Shown here piece after piece: positions 1 to 8,743 of a DNA stretch of 64,000 nt. The notes under the pieces were generated by a model. The model was not told the origin of the DNA. It did not search any database and saw only the letters and a program-made list of their open reading frames with translations. The translations under genes were made by a program, and so were the position numbers. The DNA comes from UBA1351 sp963677885 (GTDB taxonomy: Bacteria; Bacillota; Clostridia; Lachnospirales; Vallitaleaceae), in assembly GCA_963677885.1 (NCBI GenBank), contig OY782500.1:2108001-2172000 (forward strand). The letters run 5' to 3'. Numbering within the stretch: position 1 is the first letter of the stretch; each line of letters begins with the position of its first letter.

Positions 1-1061
1 TCCACGAAACAGGCATATCTCTGGAAGATTTGGCCAATGAGGATTTGAGTCAACAGTATTTCTCGAAATATTATATTCAGACCACTCCCATTATGGGTAC
101 CGATATCTCACTTTATTACATCATCACTTCCAACCAAATGTGGATGTTTGCCAAGACCTCCATATACATCTTCATTTTGATTGCCGTCATCACATGTGCT
201 ATCATCATATATATCTTCTACTTAATCAATCATATTTTGGTCTATCCTCTAGATCAGATCAATGCTGCCACCAATCACCTTGAGCAGAATGATGCGACGC
301 CATTTCTGGCAAACAATGACCGCAATATCATTGAATACCATAATATTAATCATGCTCTGGCAAAGCTGATTGACCAAAAAATTAATCTTGATAAAGAAAG
401 ACAACATGAGGCTATTGAAAAGGACCATGCCCGATTACAGTACTTCTATCTCCAGACAAGTTCCCACTTCTTCATCAACTGTCTGAAGAATTTGTACAAT
501 ATGCTGGAATCCGGAGAATATGAAAAAATGCGAAAAATGATTATTGCTTTTTCCAATCATCTTCGTTATGTTTTTAATGACAATCTGAAGCTAGTTTCGT
601 TGGAAGCGGAACTACAGGAAGTGAATGACTACTTCAACATCATTCTCCTGGACCGGGAAACACCTATGGTTCTTAACACTCAGGTAGACCCTTCCCTCTA
701 TCAATACAAGGTCCCTACCTTGTTGATTCAGACCTTTTTGGAGAATACAGCCAAATATTGCGGCGGGTCCAGTAAACTGATTATGTTTGACATTAAGATC
801 GATAAGACGGAACTTGAAGGTGTTCCTGTCATGCAGATTCGCCTAAGCGACAACGGAATTGGCTATACATCTGACATGCTCAAGCAACTGAACACCACCG
901 ACAGTAATTTATTCGCAAAAAAACAGGTTGGGATATCCAACCTGAAACATCGAATTGCCTTAATTTATAAATCTAACTATCAGTTTGCCTTCTACAACAA
1001 TCCGTCAGGTGGGGCCTGTAACTTAATTTATCTGCCTCTCATCGAAACCTTTAACGAATAA
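1..1061 (+). CDS. YesM-type sensor histidine kinase, 5' end cut by window edge
   Basis: Membrane sensor kinase of the Gram-positive YesM family, partner of the response regulator that follows 25 bases later. The reading frame is open to base 3, so the N-terminus and most of the extracellular sensor are outside the window; the TTG at 30 is not a credible start. Numbering from that TTG, one membrane segment lies at about 42-65, a HAMP-like linker follows, then the His_kinase domain with the phospho-accepting His at 146 and an HATPase_c domain with the N box (Asn 239) and the G box DNGIGY (274-279). The usual NPHF around the histidine reads SSHF, an unusual change. The signal is probably a sugar, by family habit; the sequence does not show which. 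Confidence 0.9.
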   Translation, partial: HETGISLEDLANEDLSQQYFSKYYIQTTPIMGTDISLYYIITSNQMWMFAKTSIYIFILIAVITCAIIIYIFYLINHILVYPLDQINAATNHLEQNDATPFLANNDRNIIEYHNINHALAKLIDQKINLDKERQHEAIEKDHARLQYFYLQTSSHFFINCLKNLYNMLESGEYEKMRKMIIAFSNHLRYVFNDNLKLVSLEAELQEVNDYFNIILLDRETPMVLNTQVDPSLYQYKVPTLLIQTFLENTAKYCGGSSKLIMFDIKIDKTELEGVPVMQIRLSDNGIGYTSDMLKQLNTTDSNLFAKKQVGISNLKHRIALIYKSNYQFAFYNNPSGGACNLIYLPLIETFNE

Positions 1062-1086
1062 TCTATGCATATAAGGGAGAACCAAA

Positions 1087-2658
1087 ATGAACATACTCAT
1101 CGTCGATGATCAAATATCCGTTATAAAAGGCATAACAACCGGAATTAACTTCTCACAACTAGGTATCCATCATGTATATACAGCCACCAATGTTGCTCAG
1201 GCAAAAGAGATCATCAAGGCAAATGTCATCGACATCCTTATATCGGATATTGAAATGCCTAATGAAAACGGCCTCAGTTTATGCAAGTGGTCATTTGACA
1301 ACCACCCTCATATGATTTGTATACTATTAACATCACATGCTTCTTTTACCTATGCAAAGGAAGCTCTGAAATTCGGTTGCTTCGATTATATTATTCAGCC
1401 CGCCCCCTATCACGAGATTGAAGATGTCATATTAAGGGCCATTGCAAAGATTATGTCGGATAGAGAAAAGAATCACTATTATAACCTGGAAGTGACAGGA
1501 AATATTGTGCTCAATCTGTTTTCCCAGAATCCGTCCAACAGACAGAATTCCATCCTGTCACTCAATCAAATGGGTTATTCAATCAGCGAAGATTCACATA
1601 TCCAATCTGTCATTATTGAAATATATCCCTATACAAAGTCAGAATCCCCAACCTTTTCAGACAAGTCCATCTATCTGTCATTAATTGAAAAAGCCAAGAT
1701 GAGTTTCCACTCACCGACCATCAATCCCTTAGTGTGTTTGAACCGCTACAAGCAGTTTGTCCTCCTCCTCCTGTGTAACGATGAATCCCTGCAGGAAGTG
1801 GGTATGGAATCCTTCAATCTATTCTATGAGAATCTGTGTAAAGAACTCGGTCCCGACATTTCCTGTTATATCACTCCCCAAGGTCTCCTGTCCGAGAGTA
1901 GAGAAGTGATTTATGCAGGCCATCAGTTACTGATCAATAATGTCACAAAAAAACCTGGAATCTACCTTTCCAAGCGTGACAAGACGATTCCCAAGTCCAC
2001 CGGAATTCTTGAGAACATTACCCGTTGGACCAAACTTCTTGAGAGCAGTCAGTTCAGTATACTGGAGGAGAATATTCTTTCGTATCTGGAGTTCAACGCC
2101 TTCATCAATCGCTTGAATCTGGAGAACTTAAGTGAATTCCATCAACAACTGACCAAGATCTTTTTTGTCTACTCCTATCAAATGAACATTGATATAATGA
2201 ACCTATTCTCAGTTAAGTTCACTTACAGTGACTACATGAACAGCTATAAGGATGTCAGGTCATTGACGGAATGTATAAGCTATATTATTCATGCAATTAA
2301 AGACAACTCTTCTGCAGATGTAGCCAAGGGGGATGTACAACGGGCAATAGAATATATTCTGGCGAATATTTCCAATGCAATCTCAGTTAAAGACGTTGCG
2401 AATTATGTTCACCTTAGCCCAGAATACTTCTCCAAGCTTTTCAAGAAAGAAATGGGAGAAAACGTCAAAAACTATATTCTTAGAATCAAGGTTGATGTAG
2501 CCAAGGACTTACTGGAGAATCCGAATATTCCCATAAGTATGGTCGCTACAGAACTTGGCTATAATAATTTTTCTCACTTCACTCAAATGTTCAAGAAGCA
2601 TGAGGATGTAACTCCCAGCGAATATAGAAACAGAATTCTCAATCATGACAAAGAATAG
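1087..2658 (+). CDS. YesN-type response regulator, REC plus AraC DNA-binding domain
   Basis: Cytoplasmic transcription regulator of 523 residues. The receiver domain spans about 1-120 with acidic residues at 7-8 and the phospho-acceptor Asp 54 in SDIEMP. A family-typical middle region of about 290 residues leads to an AraC-type double helix-turn-helix at about 417-515. It pairs with the upstream sensor kinase and has its own site (AAGGGAG) before ATG 1087. The lysine normally found at the end of beta-5 (KP motif) is Gln 103 here (IIQPA), which could alter phosphorylation-driven switching; the second YesN protein in the window keeps the Lys. Its target genes are probably outside the window to the left, since the genes to the right are degraded or run the other way. 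Confidence 0.92.
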   Translation: MNILIVDDQISVIKGITTGINFSQLGIHHVYTATNVAQAKEIIKANVIDILISDIEMPNENGLSLCKWSFDNHPHMICILLTSHASFTYAKEALKFGCFDYIIQPAPYHEIEDVILRAIAKIMSDREKNHYYNLEVTGNIVLNLFSQNPSNRQNSILSLNQMGYSISEDSHIQSVIIEIYPYTKSESPTFSDKSIYLSLIEKAKMSFHSPTINPLVCLNRYKQFVLLLLCNDESLQEVGMESFNLFYENLCKELGPDISCYITPQGLLSESREVIYAGHQLLINNVTKKPGIYLSKRDKTIPKSTGILENITRWTKLLESSQFSILEENILSYLEFNAFINRLNLENLSEFHQQLTKIFFVYSYQMNIDIMNLFSVKFTYSDYMNSYKDVRSLTECISYIIHAIKDNSSADVAKGDVQRAIEYILANISNAISVKDVANYVHLSPEYFSKLFKKEMGENVKNYILRIKVDVAKDLLENPNIPISMVATELGYNNFSHFTQMFKKHEDVTPSEYRNRILNHDKE

Positions 2659-2785
2659 AGAGATTATCCAATCCCTCTTTGTCTCATCTCAAAAAAGGAG
2701 ATGTTGCGTTCCTTATCGTATGTCTTATTGGAATATCAGATGATCTACTTTCAGCTGTTTTGAGTGCTTGATTTTTAGCATGTAA

Positions 2786-2835
2786 AAAGGGACTGTAATC
2801 CAAATCTTAGCAGATTTAGTGTAACAGTCCCCTTT
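2786..2835. terminator. Hairpin, possible terminator
   Basis: GGGACTGT at 2789-2796 pairs with ACAGTCCC at 2824-2831, and an inner AAATCT/AGATTT pair sits at 2802-2807 and 2812-2817. Flanking AAA/TTT extends the stem around one bulged C. It lies about 130 bases after the response regulator and could stop transcription from either side. Confidence 0.45.
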
Positions 2836-2894
2836 CAGAATTGTGGCAAGCTTATCGACTCTATCTCTCAATACCTTACTTTTCCAAAATATTC

Positions 2895-3010
2895 TTATTC
2901 AAATTCTTCATATGATACGATTTCGCCTGATTTCAACATGACAAACTTTGCACTCTTGACCTGATTCATTAATTTTTCTTGCTCAATTTCCAACTTCATA
3001 TCAACCAACT
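2895..3010 (-). pseudogene. C-terminal remnant of a P-loop kinase
   Basis: The minus strand, read from about 3008 to a TAA at 2895-2897, gives about 35 residues including LEIEQEKLMNQVKSAK and a tail with SGEIVSYEEF. This lines up closely with the last 35 residues of the intact P-loop kinase at 13820-14746 (LEIEQAKLDEQANSAK, then NGKMISYDEY). No start codon, P-loop or other kinase motif is present, so this is a fragment of a paralogue. It abuts the MFS remnant directly, indicating a deletion join. Confidence 0.6.
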
Positions 3011-3231
3011 CTTTTTATGCAGGCTGCCTGGAGTATTGGTTGCATGCTTCCTTGGGCTAGCGCTCTAAATACAGCTGAGATAACAATCTTCCTCAGAGAG
3101 TCTGCCTGAATTAGTATCAATAAAGATAGTATTGTCATCAATATTCCCTGATAGACAACATAATTTATGCCAAACCTGGTCCTACAGCTGATGCGACAAC
3201 CTGATCTACGAGTTCCCAGGTAAGTTGGCAT
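3001..3231 (-). pseudogene. Fragment of an MFS-type transporter
   Basis: A 76-codon frame containing RFGINYVVYQGILM, a hydrophobic stretch and SMQPILQAACIKRV. These resemble the loop and helix of drug-efflux major facilitator proteins, where a phrase of the type GS-QP-LQA is common. Family members run to about 400 residues, so only about one sixth survives, with no ribosome site before the first ATG. I assign the family by pattern only. Confidence 0.45.
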
Positions 3232-3516
3232 AGTATTTACGGAGATATTAATACTAAGGAGGTATACCCAATGACGACAAAAAACTATTATGGATCACTA
3301 CCTTCTGTAAGGTTATCAAAAAAGCCTTCCTGGATAATTGCGCTTTCACATTCTCAAAAATGATTTCTTTCCATTTATGAGTTTATTTCATCTCCAGCTT
3401 GTTATCTGAATACTGGTTATTATGATTGATTAAGTTTAAGGCGTAACAATTTGGAAACAAGATATTTCCATGAACACAAAACAATCATTCACATTAGGTT
3501 CCAGTCATCCTATTGA
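3232..3516. other. Gap with one tiny possible ORF
   Basis: The stretch holds a well-formed ribosome site (AAGGAGG, 3257-3263) seven bases before ATG 3271 on the plus strand. The frame opened there is only 30 codons, to TGA 3361-3363, and contains no motif that I recognise. The strong site suggests the start of a decayed gene rather than a working peptide gene. Nothing else is visible before the end of the NIF3 gene. Confidence 0.3.
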
Positions 3517-4353
3517 CTAGAAGTACTTAAATGGTTCTTTTGCATCAATAAAAATGGCTTCAAGATCACCTAGAATTGGTTTCATCCAATCTGCCATATG
3601 CTTCATACCGGCTTCTTCACTCCGTTCATGTCCTAAAATGATCATGGATCTATTCTGTCCCAGCATGGCAGCATCATTACAATACGCACTTAAAGTCCAT
3701 TCTGTAATATCACCACAGATAGCCACCTCAATATCATGTTTCTCCATTATCTGCATAGGGACTTCTTCTTTACCCAAACCGAGACTTCCTCCACCGACAA
3801 AGACACCAACACGACTGGCTCTAGCCTTTGGATTTCCGACGATACGAATAACTTTCATCTTAAACTTGTCCTTGAGATCCAAAGCCATTTCTTCAATACT
3901 CGTAACTGGAACCTCATAGATAATTCCTGTCATTTCCATAGGATAGTCCGCTTTTTCAGGTTTTGGAAGGCGATATCTTCCCCATCCAGAATCCTGATCA
4001 AATCCTGCATAGATGCCATCTTCGCTGGCCATATGCATATGATCATGACAGCGCCATATAGTAATCTGATGATTATCAATCAGTTTTTTCTTTTGCTTAT
4101 ACACCTCAGAACCCTCAATAAACTCAAACTTATCCATACCACTATACCACGTTGGTTCATGAGTAATAATAAAGTTAATACCCAAGTTGATGGCTTCTCG
4201 AATAACATCTACTGTCGCCATGAAGGTAGTAGCCACCTTCTTAACTTCCATATCATAACTACCGGATATAAGAATATCACATGTCTTTCCCTCTGGAAAC
4301 TCAGTTAAACCTTGAAGGTCATATATACCTTTGATTATTTCCTTAACTATCAT
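3517..4353 (-). CDS. NIF3-family protein (first of a tandem pair)
   Basis: A 278-residue member of the NIF3/DUF34 family, cytoplasmic proteins that form a toroidal hexamer with a two-metal site; the biochemical role of the family is still poorly defined. Metal-site candidates are visible: ITHEP with His 65 and Glu 66, the cluster CHDHMHM with His 103, 105 and 107, and the C-terminal GHERSEE with His 242 and Glu 246/247. Start ATG 4353 has GAGGAG six bases upstream. It is the last gene of the Lpl-type ABC operon, 41 bases after a second NIF3 gene. Its placement suggests metal-dependent hydrolysis or isomerisation of the imported compound, which is inference only. Confidence 0.85.
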   Translation of the reverse strand: MIVKEIIKGIYDLQGLTEFPEGKTCDILISGSYDMEVKKVATTFMATVDVIREAINLGINFIITHEPTWYSGMDKFEFIEGSEVYKQKKKLIDNHQITIWRCHDHMHMASEDGIYAGFDQDSGWGRYRLPKPEKADYPMEMTGIIYEVPVTSIEEMALDLKDKFKMKVIRIVGNPKARASRVGVFVGGGSLGLGKEEVPMQIMEKHDIEVAICGDITEWTLSAYCNDAAMLGQNRSMIILGHERSEEAGMKHMADWMKPILGDLEAIFIDAKEPFKYF

Positions 4354-4394
4354 TTATTCTCCTCTATCGATGACAGACTCAGCACTTACTCCCT

Positions 4395-5207
4395 TTACCT
4401 ATAATCAAAGAGTTCTCCTGACTGAACAAATGTCATCGGTATTGAATCACCGATGATAGGTTTCAGCCACTTGACTGCCCATTTAATACCGGCTTCCTCC
4501 TGGATGAAATGTCCGGGAAGTATTAGCCCTTTGGATTTATTTAAAGACACTGCATCCTTGATATATAGAGGCAGGGTCCATTCCACAATTTCGCCAGGTA
4601 TAACAACATCAAATTGCCATGATGCAGCTACCTCCTTATTGTTGCCCCAATTCGTCTTATCACTGGGTAGTAAGTGACCAACAAATCCAACTGTCGATAC
4701 CGTCATATTAGGATCGCCAATATAACGTAGTTTTTTAACATCCATGGCCTTCTTCACATGATCCAGTAGATCATCAAAAGTCATTTCAGGTAATTTATAA
4801 CCAATAACCTGACTCTCACTATCTAGAGTATATGCTTCCCAGCCTAACTGCTTTGTCACATAGTGAAAAATACTGTCTGGCCTGTGGGCATGCATATGGT
4901 CATGGTCTCTAAAGATAACGATGTTATAGTCAATAAGTAGCTGTTTCTTTTCTTCATACACAGCATTTCCTCTTAACCATTCGGTATCCAGATCATATCC
5001 ACTATAATACGTTGGTTCATGAACAAGAATAAAGTTAGCCCCTATTTCAATAGCCTTCATGATTATGTCTACAGTAGGTACAATCGTTACCAAAATCCCC
5101 TTACATTCTACATCCGGATTTCCTCCAATAATCACATCACAGGTCTTCATATCTCCAAGATCCGGGTGATACTTAAGCACCTCATCAATAATTCCCTTAA
5201 TTGTCAT
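4395..5207 (-). CDS. NIF3-family protein (second of a tandem pair)
   Basis: A 270-residue paralogue of the next gene, with the same three metal-site blocks: VHEP (His 63, Glu 64), a histidine-rich DHDHMHAHR (His 102, 104, 106, 108), and PGHFIQEEAG (His 233, Glu 237/238). The extra histidine and weak similarity outside the motifs imply different substrates or a mixed oligomer with the neighbour. ATG 5207 follows GAAGGAG. It lies 25 bases after the second permease gene and is probably cotranscribed with it. Ordinary genomic NIF3 genes sit alone near trmK or rpoD; two copies in a sugar-transport operon is unusual. Confidence 0.85.
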   Translation of the reverse strand: MTIKGIIDEVLKYHPDLGDMKTCDVIIGGNPDVECKGILVTIVPTVDIIMKAIEIGANFILVHEPTYYSGYDLDTEWLRGNAVYEEKKQLLIDYNIVIFRDHDHMHAHRPDSIFHYVTKQLGWEAYTLDSESQVIGYKLPEMTFDDLLDHVKKAMDVKKLRYIGDPNMTVSTVGFVGHLLPSDKTNWGNNKEVAASWQFDVVIPGEIVEWTLPLYIKDAVSLNKSKGLILPGHFIQEEAGIKWAVKWLKPIIGDSIPMTFVQSGELFDYR

Positions 5208-5232
5208 ATTTTCTCTCCTTCATATTCGACTA

Positions 5233-6123
5233 CTAACCTTTAACCGCCCCGACAACAACTCCCTTAATAAAGTATTTCTGGACAAATGGATAGATGAGCA
5301 ATATTGGTAAAATACCAATAACCGCCATAGCCATTCTAACAGATGTACCAGGTAAATCCATATCGACGACACCCATAAAATTTGATGATCCTGATCTTAG
5401 GAATTCAACATTGTTCATGATTCTAATCAGTAAATTCTGAATACCGAAAAGTTCTGGTTTTGTCAGGTAATACAGACCATTCACCCAGTCATTCCAATAG
5501 ATTAGACCTGTGAACAAACTAATGGTTGCAACGGTTGGTATGGATAAAGGAAGTATGATTTTTCGAAATATAGTGATCTCTGATGCTCCATCAATCTGAG
5601 CCGACTCAATAATCGATTCAGGAATATTGTTTGCATAGAAATTCCGAACTAGTAGTACATTAAAAGCAGTCACTAGATAGTTTGGAATCATTAGGGCATA
5701 AATTGTATTGTTGAGATGGAATAGGTTGGTCCACATCATATAGGAAGGTACAATACCTCCACTAAAAAGCATGGTAAAGAACACAAAAAACGAAAGAATA
5801 TTCCTATATTTAAAATCTTTCTTTGACATTGGATAGGCTAACATCGTGGTAATAAGCACACTTACTATTGTACCGACTACTGTAACCAGAATTGTAATAC
5901 CATAGGCCCTAAAAATCATTTCGCTTTGTTTAACCATGTAATAGTATGCATCTAAGCTAAACGCTTGTGGAAAATATGAATACCCATTGGATAAAAGAGC
6001 CTTTTCGTTAGTAAATGATGCAATAATAATTAACAGTATCGGCAACAGAGTAACTCCTGATATCATTGCAAGGATTATGGTAGATACGGAACTAAACCGC
6101 TTCTCATCATTCATTTGAATCAT
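5233..6123 (-). CDS. Carbohydrate ABC permease, LplC/YtcP type
   Basis: Integral membrane permease of 296 residues, the second of the two membrane subunits of a CUT1-type importer. Six hydrophobic segments are visible, with the cytoplasmic EAA loop near residues 186-205 (ESAQIDGASEITIFRKIILP). It ends with the typical VVVGAVKG. ATG 6123 lies eight bases after AGGAGG. The gene follows its partner permease by 11 bases and precedes the two NIF3 genes. No ATPase is encoded nearby, as usual for this class, which borrows a shared MsmX-like ATPase. Confidence 0.93.
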   Translation of the reverse strand: MIQMNDEKRFSSVSTIILAMISGVTLLPILLIIIASFTNEKALLSNGYSYFPQAFSLDAYYYMVKQSEMIFRAYGITILVTVVGTIVSVLITTMLAYPMSKKDFKYRNILSFFVFFTMLFSGGIVPSYMMWTNLFHLNNTIYALMIPNYLVTAFNVLLVRNFYANNIPESIIESAQIDGASEITIFRKIILPLSIPTVATISLFTGLIYWNDWVNGLYYLTKPELFGIQNLLIRIMNNVEFLRSGSSNFMGVVDMDLPGTSVRMAMAVIGILPILLIYPFVQKYFIKGVVVGAVKG

Positions 6124-6134
6124 TGGTAAACCTC

Positions 6135-7061
6135 CTAAAACAATGCATTTTCGTTGTCGACTTTTCTAACAACTCCATTGACAATCACAACCAGAATGAA
6201 TCCAACTACTGATTGGTATAGTCCCGCAGCTGCAGACATACCTATATCATTAAGTTCCATAAGACTGTGATAGACATACGTATCAATTGTTTGAGTTACG
6301 TCATACAGGACTCCCGAGTTCATAGGTACCTGATAAAACAGGCCAAAATCAGAATAGAAAATTCTACCAACAGCCATTAATGTTAAGACCATAACAGTAG
6401 GTTTAAGCATGGGTATAGTAATCTTTATAATCTGCTGTAGTTTAGTCGCTCCATCAATTTTTGCCGCTTCAAAAATACCTTTATCTATTCCTGCTATACT
6501 AGCCATATAGATGATGCTGGAATAACCAATTGATTTCCATAAATACACAAAAATCAAGATAAACGGCCAGTATTTCGGTGTTGAATACCAAGGAATAGAA
6601 TCTTTGCCAAGACCTTCCATCACTGTATTATTGATAAAGCCTGTATCTGAATTTAAAAATGCAAAGCCAATAAAACCAATGACGACCCAAGACAATAGAT
6701 TAGGCAAAAGCAACGAAGACTGAAAAAAACGTACACGCATTTTTTTTCCTAATTCGGTCATAAGAATGGCAACGAAAATTGCAGCCACTGTACCAAGAAT
6801 AATAAATGACAGATTATAAAGCAGTGTGTTTCGAATAATCGTAAGTGCATCTCGCTTAAAAAGGTACTCAAAATTCTTAAATCCATTCCACGGACTGTAA
6901 AAAACACCATCTACGTAGTTAAAGTCCTTAAAAGCAATGAAAACACCAAACATAGGTATATAATTGTTAACAAGTAGGTACAGAATACCTGGTAAAGCTA
7001 TTAGGAAAAGGGGACCGGATTTAGCCAGTCCCGCCTTTTTATTTCTTTTGAACATTTTCAT
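6135..7061 (-). CDS. Carbohydrate ABC permease, LplB type
   Basis: First membrane subunit of the importer, with an N-terminal basic stretch, a first membrane segment around GPLFLIALPGILYLLVNNYI, and an EAA loop near the end (FEAAKIDGATKLQQIIKITIP). The frame could begin at a TTG at 7073, but GGAG at about 7068-7071 is better placed for ATG 7061 or the ATG six bases later, so 7061 is chosen with some doubt. It lies between the binding protein and the second permease in one transcription unit. Confidence 0.9.
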   Translation of the reverse strand: MKMFKRNKKAGLAKSGPLFLIALPGILYLLVNNYIPMFGVFIAFKDFNYVDGVFYSPWNGFKNFEYLFKRDALTIIRNTLLYNLSFIILGTVAAIFVAILMTELGKKMRVRFFQSSLLLPNLLSWVVIGFIGFAFLNSDTGFINNTVMEGLGKDSIPWYSTPKYWPFILIFVYLWKSIGYSSIIYMASIAGIDKGIFEAAKIDGATKLQQIIKITIPMLKPTVMVLTLMAVGRIFYSDFGLFYQVPMNSGVLYDVTQTIDTYVYHSLMELNDIGMSAAAGLYQSVVGFILVVIVNGVVRKVDNENALF

Positions 7062-7090
7062 TCTCATCTCCAACCAAGGTCTCTTTATGA

Positions 7091-8647
7091 CTATTTTGTT
7101 GCCCAGGCATCTAATTGAGCTTGTTTCTCTTGAATAATTACATCCAAGCCTGCTGCTTCCAGTTCATCAAGGAACTTAGGTAAAATAGTTTCAGGATCAA
7201 CAGATCCACATACCAAAACAGGCAGATACTGCTGAATGACATTGTTGACTGCAGAATACTCAGTTTTTACACTAGACGAATCAAAAGTAAAGCCCATTGC
7301 AGGTGATTTCATTGCCTTTTGGTTCTGCTCTTCTTCCCATACTAAAGATTCCTTGCTTGTACCAGCCATTGGATACATATTAAAGAAATTTCCTAGAGTT
7401 CCGCAGCTGAGTTGAGCAGTATAAGGTACAGTTGTTGCATCTTGACCTTCTGGATAAGACATATATCCCTCAGCATCCAGAACGTAATCACGACCTTCAA
7501 GACCATAAATCAGTAGATTAACAACCTCTTCATCAGTAAATGTGAGATTGAGAAACTTGACTGCCGCTTCAGGTACATCAGTAGTAGATGATACCATCCA
7601 ACTTAAGGCATTAATTGATGTCGTATCAAGATAGGCTTCACCAATCTGAACTGCACCGAGTGACTGACCTCCCATCTGGGCACTCAGACTAGCTGCTGTA
7701 TCTTCTGGTGGATAGCTATAGGCAGCTATATAGCAAAAACTGTTATCTGCAGTCATTAATTCTGTTGCTGTACTGGTTGTAGTTGCCGCGTCTTGAAGAA
7801 TCAGGCCTTCATTATACCAGGTTCTAGCAAGATCGGTAATATGTCTGAACTCAGGAAGACTATAGTAATCTACTACTTCCATACTGTTTCCACTAAGTAC
7901 ACCTTTTGGACTAAACAAATCATCTGTTAGATAGTCAATCTCTCCAATCGTTCTCGCCAAACCTGAATCACCTTGGTTAACCGGAACTAAAGGAGTCATA
8001 TCAGGATACGCTTCCTTTACTCTTGCCAGAACAGCTGTCAAGTCATCAATATTCTTTACTTCACTCATATCTATGCCAAGCTCGTTTGCAATGTCCTGCT
8101 TATAAATAATCATAGGTGTTAGGGCGTAAGGCTTATAAGTTGGAATCCCAAACAATCTGCCATCCTGTACACAGGCATCTAGTAATTCCTGCCCAAGAAG
8201 TTCTTGAGTCTCCGGTGCATATTGCTCCATCATATCTGTAATATCATATGCCATCTTAGTTGATACACGCATATTGAAATCCCCAAGTGATTGAATAAGG
8301 TCCACTTTCTCACCACTTTGAAGTGATAAGCTGATTTTTGATGCATAATCAAAAATCGCTATGGGCATCAGTTCAATTTCCGCACCGATTTTATCTCTAG
8401 TAATCTTATTAATCTCTTCCTCAACGGAACCAAGGATATCCTCTGACGGAATATTGTTAAACGTTGCATAGGCATATACGACTTTATCATAGGATGCTTC
8501 TTCTCTGGACTTGTCTGACGTAGTATCCTTCTTTGTATTATCTGTAGATTTTGTTTCAGTTTCAATCTTGTCTTCACTTGATTTTCCACAAGCACCGAGA
8601 CTAAGTACCATTGTTGCAATTAGTAATAAACCTATAAGTTTCTTCAT
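7091..8647 (-). CDS. Lipoprotein solute-binding protein of the Lpl-type importer
   Basis: Extracellular sugar-capture subunit, about 518 residues. The start at ATG 8647 is preferred over an in-frame ATG 36 bases earlier because GGGAGG stands six bases before it and the resulting protein starts with a clean lipoprotein signal (MKKLIGLLL, then LSLGAC with Cys 20). An acidic and Thr/Ser-rich linker follows. The size, over 500 residues, matches the large YtcQ/LplA binding proteins paired with LplB/LplC permeases. A promoter-like pair lies upstream at 8687-8714, and the YesM/YesN genes just before it are the likely regulators. The ligand cannot be read from the sequence. Confidence 0.92.
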   Translation of the reverse strand: MKKLIGLLLIATMVLSLGACGKSSEDKIETETKSTDNTKKDTTSDKSREEASYDKVVYAYATFNNIPSEDILGSVEEEINKITRDKIGAEIELMPIAIFDYASKISLSLQSGEKVDLIQSLGDFNMRVSTKMAYDITDMMEQYAPETQELLGQELLDACVQDGRLFGIPTYKPYALTPMIIYKQDIANELGIDMSEVKNIDDLTAVLARVKEAYPDMTPLVPVNQGDSGLARTIGEIDYLTDDLFSPKGVLSGNSMEVVDYYSLPEFRHITDLARTWYNEGLILQDAATTTSTATELMTADNSFCYIAAYSYPPEDTAASLSAQMGGQSLGAVQIGEAYLDTTSINALSWMVSSTTDVPEAAVKFLNLTFTDEEVVNLLIYGLEGRDYVLDAEGYMSYPEGQDATTVPYTAQLSCGTLGNFFNMYPMAGTSKESLVWEEEQNQKAMKSPAMGFTFDSSSVKTEYSAVNNVIQQYLPVLVCGSVDPETILPKFLDELEAAGLDVIIQEKQAQLDAWATK

Positions 8648-8686
8648 TATAAAACCTCCCTTTGATTTGTGTAAGTCAATCATAAC

Positions 8687-8714
8687 ATTTTAGAACTCCG
8701 ATATCTTTCGTTAA
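8687..8714 (-). promoter_or_regulatory. Predicted sigma-A promoter of the binding-protein operon
   Basis: On the minus strand TTAACG (8709-8714) and TAAAAT (8687-8692) are separated by 16 bases, about 40 bases before the start at 8647. It is a moderate match to TTGACA/TATAAT and sits where a YesN-dependent promoter would be expected. Confidence 0.4.
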
Positions 8715-8743
8715 TAAGTTCTTTTCTTTTAAAAACAAGTCAT

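Noticed and set aside
3736..4308. Long plus-strand frame (190 codons) opposite the NIF3 gene
   Set aside because: It lies wholly antisense to a gene with clear family motifs and has no ribosome site or recognisable domain.
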